58,487 nucleotides of DNA, taken from positions 1-58,487 of the forward strand of contig JAQWSE010000006.1 of the NCBI GenBank assembly GCA_029243395.1, written 5' to 3'. The notes beneath the pieces are model-generated. The model searched no databases. It had not been told where the DNA came from and was given only the letters and a program-made list of their open reading frames with translations. The stretch is from Paracoccaceae bacterium (GTDB lineage Bacteria > Pseudomonadota > Alphaproteobacteria > Rhodobacterales > Rhodobacteraceae). Numbering within the stretch: the first letter of the stretch is position 1; every line of letters begins with the position of its first letter. Positions 1-6,962 of the stretch are shown one piece after another. Both the position numbers and the translations under genes were made by a program.

Positions 1-1
1 T

Positions 2-613
2 ATGGCTAGTAAAATTGATCCCACTGCAGCCTCAAATCACGACATTGGTACTAACGAAAATGCTCACAAAGATACCGTATATTTAACAGTTGTTGATGAG
101 AACAGATGTATGGTTTCATTAATCTTTTCAATCTTTAATAGTTTTGGTTCTGGTTATGCGTCGGAAAAGTTTGGACTATTATTTCATAATAGGGGGGCAG
201 GATTTTCCTTGGAGAAGGGTCATCCAAATGAGCTAGACGGTGGAAAGCGGCCTTTGCATACAATCATTCCAGCCTTTTTAAAAAAGAAGAATGAATTCAT
301 AATGCCCTTCGGTGTTATGGGTGGGCAATATCAGGCCAATGGGCATGCTAGACTCATTTCCAATATCATTGATTATGGAATGGATATTCAAAGTGCTATA
401 GATTTTCCTAGAAGTTTTCCGGAGGCAGGCCATCTTAAGTTAGAGAATGGTTATTCAAATTCGATAGCAGTGGAACTAGAAAAAAAGGGTCACGAGATTT
501 TGAGACCAAGTCAACCAATTGGCGGTGCTCAAGCAATTATTTGTGATAATATCACAGGTACATTAATTGGGGGGTCTGATCCAAGAAAAGATGGGTGTGC
601 TTTAGGCTATTAA
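2..613 (+). CDS. Gamma-glutamyltransferase family protein, C-terminal part (5' end outside window)
   Basis: The 3' part of a gamma-glutamyltransferase (Ntn hydrolase) gene, open at the left edge. What is visible corresponds to the small, catalytic subunit. The segment DTVYLTVVD aligns with the autocleavage site, so the Thr near residue 25 should be the new N-terminal nucleophile. The stretch FSLEKGHPNELDGGKRP and the following GVMGG resemble the YwrD-like subgroup more than E. coli Ggt. The second Thr and His that follow the nucleophile in E. coli Ggt are Val and Tyr here. Family function is hydrolysis or transfer of gamma-glutamyl groups, usually from glutathione, in the periplasm. Export cannot be judged because the N-terminus is missing. 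It converges with hspQ. Confidence 0.85.
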   Translation: MASKIDPTAASNHDIGTNENAHKDTVYLTVVDENRCMVSLIFSIFNSFGSGYASEKFGLLFHNRGAGFSLEKGHPNELDGGKRPLHTIIPAFLKKKNEFIMPFGVMGGQYQANGHARLISNIIDYGMDIQSAIDFPRSFPEAGHLKLENGYSNSIAVELEKKGHEILRPSQPIGGAQAIICDNITGTLIGGSDPRKDGCALGY

Positions 614-616
614 TTA

Positions 617-635
617 TGAGCTTTTGAAGGGCTCA
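617..635. other. Small inverted repeat between convergent genes
   Basis: A perfect 5-bp stem (TGAGC/GCTCA) with a 9-nt loop lies between the convergent ends of the gamma-glutamyltransferase gene and hspQ. No T-run follows on either strand, so a role as intrinsic terminator is doubtful. Confidence 0.25.
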
Positions 636-641
636 GCCGTT

Positions 642-968
642 TCAGTGCAATCTGTCTGTGAGGGTATATTTCCCATCTGACAAGTTTTCAAATAATTCTG
701 ATACTTCAGGATGCTCAATGGGATCACCGCTGTCATCGGCAAGAAGATTTTGCTCTGAAACATATGCCACATAATAGCTGGTATCATTTTCTGCAAGGAG
801 ATGATAAAATGGCTGATCTTTCTTGGGTCTATAACTTTCTGGGATCGAATTCCACCATTCTTCCGTATTAGAAAAAGTTGGATCCACATCGAATATCACA
901 CCCCTAAAAGGATGGACTTTATGCTTCACCACCGCACCGATAGAAAATTTTGCTTTTTTCTCTTCCAT
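642..968 (-). CDS. hspQ: HspQ / YccV-like hemimethylated-DNA-binding family protein
   Basis: A 108-residue protein, close to the 105 residues of E. coli HspQ. It shows the family pattern FSIGAVVKHKVHPFRGVIFDVDP near the start (quoted in part), then YRPKKDQPFYHLLAEND and the YVSEQNLL segment, the typical YccV-like beta-barrel. E. coli HspQ was described as a heat-shock protein affecting DnaA stability and later as a Lon protease enhancer; either role is by homology only. The ATG is preceded by a GTGAGGA ribosome-binding site about 9 nt upstream, supporting the start. It stands alone on the minus strand. Confidence 0.9.
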   Translation of the reverse strand: MEEKKAKFSIGAVVKHKVHPFRGVIFDVDPTFSNTEEWWNSIPESYRPKKDQPFYHLLAENDTSYYVAYVSEQNLLADDSGDPIEHPEVSELFENLSDGKYTLTDRLH

Positions 969-1107
969 ACTAGAATCCTCACACCTTCCAAGTTAATATG
1001 TATCTATATTTTCTTTTCCTGTCTACAAGGTAATCAGCTAAAATTTTGTTAGACCTTTTGGTTCTCTAGTTATATAATTTGGGTAAAAAGGGCAGCCAGA
1101 TAATCTA

Positions 1108-1683
1108 ATGAAGATAAAATTTTTAGTCGTTTTGGCGATTTTACTGATTAGTTCCTGTGGAATTTTCAGCCGTGTGCCAAATTCGCAGAGTAATGCTTGT
1201 GATCTTTTAGAATACAAAAGTTCTTGGAGGAGAGCTGTGAATACTGCGGCCAAGAAATGGGGAGTGGCGCCATCTTTACAACTGGCTTTCATTAAGACGG
1301 AATCGAATTTCAGAGCAAGAGCTAAGACTCCAAGAAAATATTTTTTAGGTTTACTTCCTACAGGGCGGATATCTTCAGCTTATGGCTATGCCCAAGCATT
1401 GGATGGAACTTGGGATTGGTATCGCAAGGATAGTGGAAACCGATCAGCTAGTAGGACCAATTTTTCTGACTCTACAGATTTTATAGGGTGGTATGTTAAT
1501 AAAACCCAGGAAAAACTGAACATTTCTAAATCTAATGTTTACAAGCAGTATTTAGCTTATCATCAGGGTCATGCTGGCTATGCTAGCGGTAGATATAAGT
1601 CTAGTGATGCGATTAAGGCTGTGGCAAGACGGACCTCTGACACTGCTAAATTATTCAAGACACAGCTTACTAAATGTAATTAA
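1108..1683 (+). CDS. Lytic transglycosylase (SLT-domain) lipoprotein
   Basis: A 191-residue exported protein. It starts with a basic, hydrophobic signal peptide ending in the lipobox ISSC (Cys17), so it should be a lipoprotein of the periplasmic face. The mature part looks like a compact soluble-lytic-transglycosylase domain: the segment QLAFIKTESNF contains the likely catalytic Glu65, followed by an AYGYAQALDGTW block (substrate-binding GxxQ-like motif) and AYHQGHAGY near the end. Expected reaction is non-hydrolytic cleavage of peptidoglycan glycan strands. It lies upstream of the F0 genes with a gap of about 110 bp, so a shared operon is possible but not evident. Confidence 0.85.
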   Translation: MKIKFLVVLAILLISSCGIFSRVPNSQSNACDLLEYKSSWRRAVNTAAKKWGVAPSLQLAFIKTESNFRARAKTPRKYFLGLLPTGRISSAYGYAQALDGTWDWYRKDSGNRSASRTNFSDSTDFIGWYVNKTQEKLNISKSNVYKQYLAYHQGHAGYASGRYKSSDAIKAVARRTSDTAKLFKTQLTKCN

Positions 1684-1720
1684 GAAGTTTTGGAGGTCTC
1701 ATTTACCAAGTATTTTGAGC

Positions 1721-1750
1721 TTGACTATTCATGGTGCCCTTTATTAGGTT
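1721..1750 (+). promoter_or_regulatory. Candidate promoter of the F0 operon
   Basis: TTGACT at 1721-1726 and TAGGTT at 1745-1750 are separated by 18 nt and lie about 40 bp before the first F0 gene. The -35 is good; the -10 is weak. Confidence 0.35.
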
Positions 1751-1792
1751 GCGGTTCATGTAAAGTGGTCATATTGTAAGTAAAAACTTGAT

Positions 1793-2086
1793 ATGCCAAA
1801 CCAAAAGAAAAAGAATGGAGAATTAGAGAACTTAAGTCAGAGATTAAGTAATGTAAGGGCCAGAGAAACAAAAAGCGCACCCGAAAAAAAAGTTTTTAGT
1901 TCTGCCAACTTAGGGTGGAGAATGATTTTGGAGTTAGTAATAGGTATGTTGTTTGGTTTTCTGCTGGGTCTTGGTCTGGATCATGTGTTTGGGACAAGAC
2001 CAATATTTTTGATCATTATGGCTTTGCTTGGTTTCGCGGGTGGTATTCGGGCAATGATGAGAACTGCGAAGGAACTCGACAAATAA
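1793..2086 (+). CDS. atpI: ATP synthase accessory protein AtpI
   Basis: A 97-residue protein with a hydrophilic, Lys-rich N-terminus and two C-terminal transmembrane helices joined by a short DHVFGTRPIF loop. This matches the short alphaproteobacterial AtpI form, which includes the GLGLDHVFGTRP-like motif. Family role: assists assembly or Mg2+ handling of the F-type ATP synthase membrane sector; it is not a structural subunit. It is first in the F0 cluster, followed after about 80 bp by subunit a. No strong Shine-Dalgarno is seen before the ATG. Confidence 0.88.
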   Translation: MPNQKKKNGELENLSQRLSNVRARETKSAPEKKVFSSANLGWRMILELVIGMLFGFLLGLGLDHVFGTRPIFLIIMALLGFAGGIRAMMRTAKELDK

Positions 2087-2166
2087 TGTGTGACTTGCTA
2101 AAGAGAGCTGAAGCGTCTTTGATGAACACCCAGAAAAAATAATTTTGGAAATAGGATAATAAAAGA

Positions 2167-2916
2167 GTGGCAACTGGATCTGATAGTACTTTTGACATAA
2201 GGCCGATGGACCAATTCATCATTAGCCCACTTTTTTCTGAAGGGGAGCTGAATTGGTATACCTTTACAAATCAATCCCTTTGGATGCTTGTAGGCCTAAT
2301 CGGTATTATTCTACTTTTTGTTTTCGGAATAAGAAAAGGTGATGTAGTTCCTGGCAGGATTCAGTCAATTGCTGAGGTTATTTATGTGTTCGTTCATAAG
2401 ATGGTTATAGATATTGCTGGTCAGGAAGGATTAAAATATTTTCCATACATTTTTACATTATTCTTGTTGATCTTATTTGGTAATGTTTTGGGCCTTTTAC
2501 CTTACAGCTTTACGTTCACGAGCCACATAGCAGTTACGGGAATTCTTGCGCTGTTAGTATTCATTTCAGTAACCGTTTTGGGTTTTGTTAAGAATGGCTT
2601 GAAATTCTTAGGTCTTTTTTGGATTTCAAGTGCTCCTCTTGCTTTGAGACCAGTCTTATTAATAATTGAAGTAATTTCTTATTTTGTAAGACCTGTCAGC
2701 CATTCAATAAGATTAGCTGGTAATATGATGGCTGGCCACGCTGTAATAAAGGTTTTTGCTGGCTTTGCGGGAGTAATGGGATTGGGTGCTATAGCACCGA
2801 TATTGGCAATCGTTGCGGTTTATGGGTTAGAGATGTTAGTAGTCGTAATTCAAGCCTATGTGTTTACTATTTTGACTTGTGTTTATTTAAATGATGCATT
2901 GCATCCTGGTCATTAG
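2167..2916 (+). CDS. atpB: ATP synthase F0 subunit a
   Basis: A 249-residue polytopic membrane protein, the stator subunit that forms the proton half-channels of the ATP synthase. The essential Arg is present as R182 in the helix segment [14 protein letters not shown]. The earlier [17 protein letters not shown] block is also typical of alphaproteobacterial subunit a. The start codon is GTG. A possible ATG-free N-terminus of this length agrees with relatives, which begin with a short hydrophilic segment including PMDQF. Second gene of the F0 cluster, followed 31 bp later by atpE. Confidence 0.96.
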   Translation: MATGSDSTFDIRPMDQFIISPLFSEGELNWYTFTNQSLWMLVGLIGIILLFVFGIRKGDVVPGRIQSIAEVIYVFVHKMVIDIAGQEGLKYFPYIFTLFLLILFGNVLGLLPYSFTFTSHIAVTGILALLVFISVTVLGFVKNGLKFLGLFWISSAPLALRPVLLIIEVISYFVRPVSHSIRLAGNMMAGHAVIKVFAGFAGVMGLGAIAPILAIVAVYGLEMLVVVIQAYVFTILTCVYLNDALHPGH

Positions 2917-2947
2917 ATTTAAAATTTATTTAGAAAAGGAGAATAAA

Positions 2948-3184
2948 ATGGAAGGTGAATTTGTAGAAATGGGGAAACTCATCGGTGCTGGTTTAGCGTG
3001 CACTGGAATGGGTGGCGCTGCTGTAGGTGTCGGCCATGTCGTTGGTAATTTTTTGTCAGGAGCTTTAAGGAATCCAAATGCTGCTGCTGGGCAGACAGCA
3101 ACGATGTTTATAGGCATTGCATTTGCTGAAGCACTAGGTATTTTTAGTTTCTTGGTAGCTTTATTACTCATGTATGCAATGTAG
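2948..3184 (+). CDS. atpE: ATP synthase F0 subunit c (proteolipid ring)
   Basis: A 78-residue two-helix proteolipid. The first helix carries the Gly-rich packing motif around [14 protein letters not shown] and the loop has RNP (RNPNAAAG). The second helix carries the proton-binding Glu61 in AFAEALGIF. The start was chosen at the ATG with an AAAAGGAG Shine-Dalgarno 7 nt upstream. A longer in-frame reading from 2891 would overlap atpB and add an unrelated hydrophilic tail. A Glu carboxylate with no additional Na+-type Gln/Ser ligand pattern visible suggests H+ coupling (inference). A stable hairpin follows the stop codon. Confidence 0.97.
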   Translation: MEGEFVEMGKLIGAGLACTGMGGAAVGVGHVVGNFLSGALRNPNAAAGQTATMFIGIAFAEALGIFSFLVALLLMYAM

Positions 3185-3188
3185 AGTG

Positions 3189-3209
3189 GAATAGTGGATA
3201 AAACTATTC
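3189..3209 (+). other. Intergenic stem-loop directly after atpE
   Basis: GAATAGT and ACTATTC form a perfect 7-bp stem with a 7-nt loop, starting 4 nt after the atpE stop. AGA/TCT flanks could extend it past a bulge. No T-run follows, so it is more likely an mRNA-stability or translation-control element than a terminator. Confidence 0.55.
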
Positions 3210-3256
3210 TCTAACGACAAGGTTTTCTGTGATTAAACAAAAGTGGACAGAATTTT

Positions 3257-3727
3257 ATGGCGAGTAGTGGTGGGAAAGAAGAAGCAGTAGGTATGCCTCA
3301 ACTAGACTTTTCCAATTTTGACAACCAATCTTTTTGGCTGGTCGTTTTCTTGGTTGCGGTCTTTGTGGTTATTAAAGTTCTGGTAATGCCTCGAATGGAA
3401 GCAACACTCACTAATAGAAGGAAGATCATAGAAGAGGATATACAGGAAGCAGAGGAATTTAGAGATAAAGCCGTAGAGATAGAAAAAACACTTAACCTGG
3501 AATTGGAGTCGGCACGTAAAAAAGCCAATGGAATCTTACGGACTGGAAAAGATCAGATAAAAGAAAATATGACCGAAGCATTGTCTGACATAGATGAAAA
3601 AATTGACGAGATGGTGCAGGAGTCAAATAAAAATATAAGTAAGATCAAGCAAAAAGCCGATAAAGAAGTCCAAACTTTGTCAAAGAAATTAGCCCCAGAG
3701 ATTGTTAGGGCAATTTTACCTTCATAG
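3257..3727 (+). CDS. atpF': ATP synthase F0 subunit b'
   Basis: A 156-residue peripheral-stalk subunit: a short N-terminal region with MPQLDFSNFDNQSFW, one transmembrane helix (about residues 28-45), the conserved VMPRMEATLTNR turn, then a long charged amphipathic coil to the end. This is the diverged b' form (sometimes called atpG or atpX) found alongside b in alphaproteobacteria, where b and b' form a heterodimeric stator. It lies 72 bp after atpE, past a hairpin, and 17 bp before the b gene. The Shine-Dalgarno is poor. Confidence 0.93.
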   Translation: MASSGGKEEAVGMPQLDFSNFDNQSFWLVVFLVAVFVVIKVLVMPRMEATLTNRRKIIEEDIQEAEEFRDKAVEIEKTLNLELESARKKANGILRTGKDQIKENMTEALSDIDEKIDEMVQESNKNISKIKQKADKEVQTLSKKLAPEIVRAILPS

Positions 3728-3744
3728 TATTCGAGAATAAAAAT

Positions 3745-4365
3745 ATGAGAAATAAAGTTCTGAAAAATCGACAAGTTCATGAAGGAAAAAAACTTTTCAG
3801 TAGGTGCTTTAGCTGTATAGTTCTAATGCCTTTGGCCTATACTGACATTGGCTATGCAGCTAGTGATGCCCCTATGTTTAGTATGGCTAATACAGATTTT
3901 GTGGTAGCTATAGCATTTGTTATATTTGTTGGTGTTTTAGTTTACTTTAAGGTGCCGCGAATCATTGGAAATCTCCTAGACAAGAGAGCAGGCACTATTA
4001 GAAATGAAATTGATGAAGCTCATAGATTGCTTGAAGAAGCAAAAACTTTGCTGGCCAAATTAGAGCGAGAACACAAGGAAAATATAGAAAAGGCTAAAAA
4101 TATTGTCAATGACGCTGAATTAACGAGCAAAAAGGTTTTAGAAGATTCTAAATCAGAAATTAAAGATGCAGTGGCGAGAAAACTGCAGATGGCTGAAAGA
4201 CAAATCCAGACCAATGAAAAGGAAGTTATAAAGTCAATCAAAGATGATTTGATTGAAGCAGCATTTAAAGAAGCACAAGAACAGATTGAGAAAAAAGTAG
4301 ATTCGAATCTTGCTAATTTAGTTGTTGAAGAATCAGTTGAGGAAATAAAAGCCCGATTATCCTGA
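3745..4365 (+). CDS. atpF: ATP synthase F0 subunit b
   Basis: A 206-residue peripheral-stalk subunit. After the block FSMANTDFVVAIAFVIFVGV (transmembrane helix) comes YFKVPRIIGNLLDKRAGTI and then a long coiled-coil, the canonical alphaproteobacterial b pattern. Ahead of this is a 45-residue extension with a basic start, a hydrophobic stretch (SCIVLMPLAYTDIGYAA) and an AxA-like end, resembling a cleavable signal peptide. I recall such leaders in related Rhodobacter-type b subunits. Last gene of the F0 set; the F1 genes are not in the window, as usual for the group. Confidence 0.95.
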   Translation: MRNKVLKNRQVHEGKKLFSRCFSCIVLMPLAYTDIGYAASDAPMFSMANTDFVVAIAFVIFVGVLVYFKVPRIIGNLLDKRAGTIRNEIDEAHRLLEEAKTLLAKLEREHKENIEKAKNIVNDAELTSKKVLEDSKSEIKDAVARKLQMAERQIQTNEKEVIKSIKDDLIEAAFKEAQEQIEKKVDSNLANLVVEESVEEIKARLS

Positions 4366-4374
4366 GTACAATGA

Positions 4375-4396
4375 ATTTAAAGTATATTTAAAGTAT
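4375..4396. repeat. Tandem 11-bp direct repeat (two copies)
   Basis: ATTTAAAGTAT occurs twice back to back, 10 bp after the atpF stop, in the gap between atpF and the convergent ogt gene. No hairpin or T-run is associated with it. Confidence 0.6.
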
Positions 4397-4486
4397 AAAT
4401 GAGACGAATTTATGCTAATTCTTAGATAGCTATTTGCATTAACCTACTTTCCCCGAATGTTATTTTTGGTGGGCAAAGTTGGACTT

Positions 4487-5185
4487 TTAATTAGAAGTCA
4501 GGTTATTTTGGTCAAGAGAATTTAGCAGCAGCTCATGATTCAAAAGTTTCCTCTTTAGATCTGAACCCCAACGGTATCCTCCAATTTCCCCAGATTTTCT
4601 TACAACACGATGGCAAGGAATAAAAAGGAAAATTGGATTTTGACCAATGGCCGTTCCTACTGATCGCACTGAACTAGGTATATTTAGGCTATTAGCTATG
4701 TCGATATAATTTCTAGTTTCACCAGGACTCATGGTAAGTAATTCATTCCAAACAGCTATTTGAAAGGGACTACCAGCGGCTGTTATATTGATTTCTTTAT
4801 TTGTGAATATTACTTTGTGCCATAGTTCTTTTACTTTCCTGGTGCTCTCCAAAAAGGTAAAGTGACGCCAAATCGCTTTTGTTCTATTAAAAGGAATTTC
4901 TATAGAGGCATCATCGCAGATCTCTAGACCAATGAGCATTTCATTATGAAAGAAGGATGCCACAGTACCCAAGGCAGATTCAAAATATGACCAAATAATA
5001 GTATGATCATCAATTCCTATAATATCCTGGGGTATATTTTTGTTTCGAAAAGTTGTCCGCACTTTAATGATAAAATCATCACAAACTACTTCAGTTAAGT
5101 TGGTTGGTTTTTTAAAAATAAGCTCTGACAGAAGGCTTGAATTAAAATTCAGTGAGATTTCAGTTATTTTTTCCCCTGCAATCAT
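4487..5185 (-). CDS. ogt: Methylated-DNA-[protein]-cysteine S-methyltransferase (Ada C-terminal type)
   Basis: A 232-residue suicide DNA-repair protein that removes alkyl groups from O6-alkylguanine. The C-terminal half is diagnostic: SPFQIAVWNELL, the RSVGTAIGQNP helix, and the active-site motif FIPCHRVV with acceptor Cys191, followed by GGYRWG as in Ada proteins. About 60 N-terminal residues precede the ribonuclease-H-like MGMT domain and show no recognisable AraC helix-turn-helix, so this is probably not a transcription activator. The start is supported by AAGGAAG 6 nt before the ATG. It is divergent from adenosine kinase and convergent with the F0 cluster. Confidence 0.92.
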   Translation of the reverse strand: MIAGEKITEISLNFNSSLLSELIFKKPTNLTEVVCDDFIIKVRTTFRNKNIPQDIIGIDDHTIIWSYFESALGTVASFFHNEMLIGLEICDDASIEIPFNRTKAIWRHFTFLESTRKVKELWHKVIFTNKEINITAAGSPFQIAVWNELLTMSPGETRNYIDIANSLNIPSSVRSVGTAIGQNPIFLFIPCHRVVRKSGEIGGYRWGSDLKRKLLNHELLLNSLDQNNLTSN

Positions 5186-5277
5186 GTTAGCTTCCTTTGA
5201 TTAGAAATCCAGTGTAATTTAAACAAAAAGTCTGTTATGAAGCAAACGCTCAATTTTTAAAATTCAAGGAGATGATG

Positions 5278-6261
5278 ATGGCTAAGGATTTTCAAGTAGT
5301 TGGAATTGGAAACGCCATCGTTGATATTTTTGCACAGGTAAATGAAAGCTTCTTGAAAAGCCATAATATTAAAAAGAATGTGATGAACTTAACGAGCTAT
5401 GAGGAAGCGCAATTACTGTTAAATAAAATTAGGATTTCTGAGAAAGTGGCAGGCGGGTCAGCTGCAAATACGATCGTGGGGCTTTCACAGTTGGGGGTAA
5501 AGGTAGGTTATGTAGGGAAAGTTTGTGATGACAATCTGGGTGATTTTTTTTCAAATGATTTGATTGATAATAAGGTTTTATTTGTAACCAATAAATATAA
5601 GCCATCTGGGGAAATTTGTACGGGCCATTGTGTTGTTTTGATTACTCCTGATGGGGAGCGCACTATGAACACTTATTTAGGGGTTACAGAATTTCTTACT
5701 AAAGATGATCTAGACAAAAAATTGTTAAGGAGTTGTGATTGGCTTTACCTTGAAGGATATAGGTATGATGGTATCGATAGTAAGACTGCTTTTTCTATTG
5801 CTATTAATGAAACAAAAGAAGCTGGTGGGAAAATAGCTATTTCCTTATCTGATCCTTTTTGTGTTGAAAGACATAGAAAGGATTTTCTTGATATTATCAA
5901 AGATGGAATAGATCTTATTTTTTGTAATGAGTACGAGTTAATTTCATTAACAAAACAAGAAGATTTGGATTCTGCCTTGAGGAAAGCATTAGATTATAAT
6001 TGCAATATTGTATGTACGGCTTCTTTACGGGGTGCATTCATTACAGAGGGATCTTCATGGATCCATGTGACCACAAATAAAATAAGTCCACATGATACGA
6101 CGGGTGCAGGAGACCTTTTTGCAACCGGTTTTTTATTTGGAATAGTTACTGGAAGAAACAATCCTGATTCAGGAAGATTGGGCAATAGATTTGCTGCTGA
6201 AGTAATACAAACTATTGGTTGTAGACTTGATAAGAGTAAAATGTTGGAATTGAGAAAATGA
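5278..6261 (+). CDS. Adenosine kinase (PfkB-family sugar/nucleoside kinase)
   Basis: A 327-residue PfkB-family kinase, most like bacterial adenosine kinases: GIGNAIVDIFA at the N-terminus, AGGSAANTIVGLSQLG (substrate-binding Gly-Gly motif) and the catalytic DTTGAGD anion-hole/base motif in the C-terminal third. Expected reaction is ATP-dependent phosphorylation of adenosine to AMP. Ribokinase-like substrates cannot be excluded by sequence alone. Three ATGs occur in tandem (5272, 5275, 5278) after AAGGAG; the third has the best 6-nt spacing and was chosen. It is followed 21 bp later by the HIT gene, also linked to adenine nucleotides, suggesting co-transcription. Confidence 0.88.
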   Translation: MAKDFQVVGIGNAIVDIFAQVNESFLKSHNIKKNVMNLTSYEEAQLLLNKIRISEKVAGGSAANTIVGLSQLGVKVGYVGKVCDDNLGDFFSNDLIDNKVLFVTNKYKPSGEICTGHCVVLITPDGERTMNTYLGVTEFLTKDDLDKKLLRSCDWLYLEGYRYDGIDSKTAFSIAINETKEAGGKIAISLSDPFCVERHRKDFLDIIKDGIDLIFCNEYELISLTKQEDLDSALRKALDYNCNIVCTASLRGAFITEGSSWIHVTTNKISPHDTTGAGDLFATGFLFGIVTGRNNPDSGRLGNRFAAEVIQTIGCRLDKSKMLELRK

Positions 6262-6282
6262 CAATTAGGAGAGGTATATAGA

Positions 6283-6660
6283 ATGGGGTATCAGTATGAT
6301 CAGGATAATATTTTTGCTAAGATCTTAAGAAAGGAAATACCTTGCGACACAGTTTGCGAGACTAAACATAGCCTGGCTTTTAAGGATATCAACCCAGCTT
6401 CTCCAATACATATCTTAATCATCCCGAAAGGTGCTTACATTAATTTTGATCATTTCGTCAAAGAAGCATCAGAAGAAGAAATTATAGATTTTAATAGAAC
6501 AATTGCAGAAGTTGTTCAGTTGGAAAAATTAAATCCTGACCTAGATGGACATGGCTATCGATTAATTGCAAATACAGGCTTGCATGGAGTACAGGAAGTA
6601 CCGCATCTGCACTTTCATGTCTTAGGAGGTAAAGCACTGGGCCCAATGGTTGTGAGATAA
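6283..6660 (+). CDS. HIT-family (HINT-type) nucleotide-binding hydrolase
   Basis: A 125-residue histidine-triad protein. The catalytic signature is PHLHFHVLGG, with the triad His108, His110 and His112. The N-terminal FAKILRKEIPCDTV is the typical HINT start and HILIIPK the central strand. HINT proteins hydrolyse AMP-lysine and other adenosine phosphoramidates. GGAGAGG lies 9 nt before the ATG, and the gene follows adenosine kinase closely. Confidence 0.94.
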   Translation: MGYQYDQDNIFAKILRKEIPCDTVCETKHSLAFKDINPASPIHILIIPKGAYINFDHFVKEASEEEIIDFNRTIAEVVQLEKLNPDLDGHGYRLIANTGLHGVQEVPHLHFHVLGGKALGPMVVR

Positions 6661-6755
6661 AAAATCTGGTATTTATTATTCAATGGATAAATAATTAACT
6701 AGCTAAATTGACTACGAGAAGAATTTGAAAAGTAAGTTCAAGAGGTGCGATTAGG

Positions 6756-6962
6756 ATGTCAAAGGATAAAGCAAAACTAGAGGTGGTATCAGCTCATAAA
6801 GTATCATGCAGTGGGGAATTAAATGATCCCTCACAAGGTCACCCAGTCGTGTGGCTTCAAATTCCTGAGGAGATAGGTTATGTGATTTGTCCCTACTGCG
6901 AGAAGAAATTCGTTTATGACAAAGAAAAGTCAGGTACTGACCAGTCAGCTAATGAACATTAA
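6756..6962 (+). CDS. Zinc-finger domain protein (NDUFS6/complex I accessory-like)
   Basis: A 68-residue protein with the metal-binding pattern of the zf-CHCC family: Cys18, His29, Cys45 and Cys48, the last two in the CPYC motif. The flanking words GHPVVWL and CPYCEKKFVY match the alphaproteobacterial homologues of mitochondrial complex I subunit NDUFS6. The mitochondrial protein binds zinc and is needed for complex I assembly; the bacterial role is less clear. Its 3' end overlaps the polA start by 11 bp, so the two are probably translated from one message. Confidence 0.85.
   Translation: MSKDKAKLEVVSAHKVSCSGELNDPSQGHPVVWLQIPEEIGYVICPYCEKKFVYDKEKSGTDQSANEH

Noticed and set aside
617-635. Possible bidirectional terminator between the first two genes
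   Set aside because: Stem is only 5 bp and lacks T-runs on both strands; kept only as an inverted repeat.
801-1052. 83-codon frame on the plus strand over hspQ
   Set aside because: Shadow of hspQ, which has a good start and family match.
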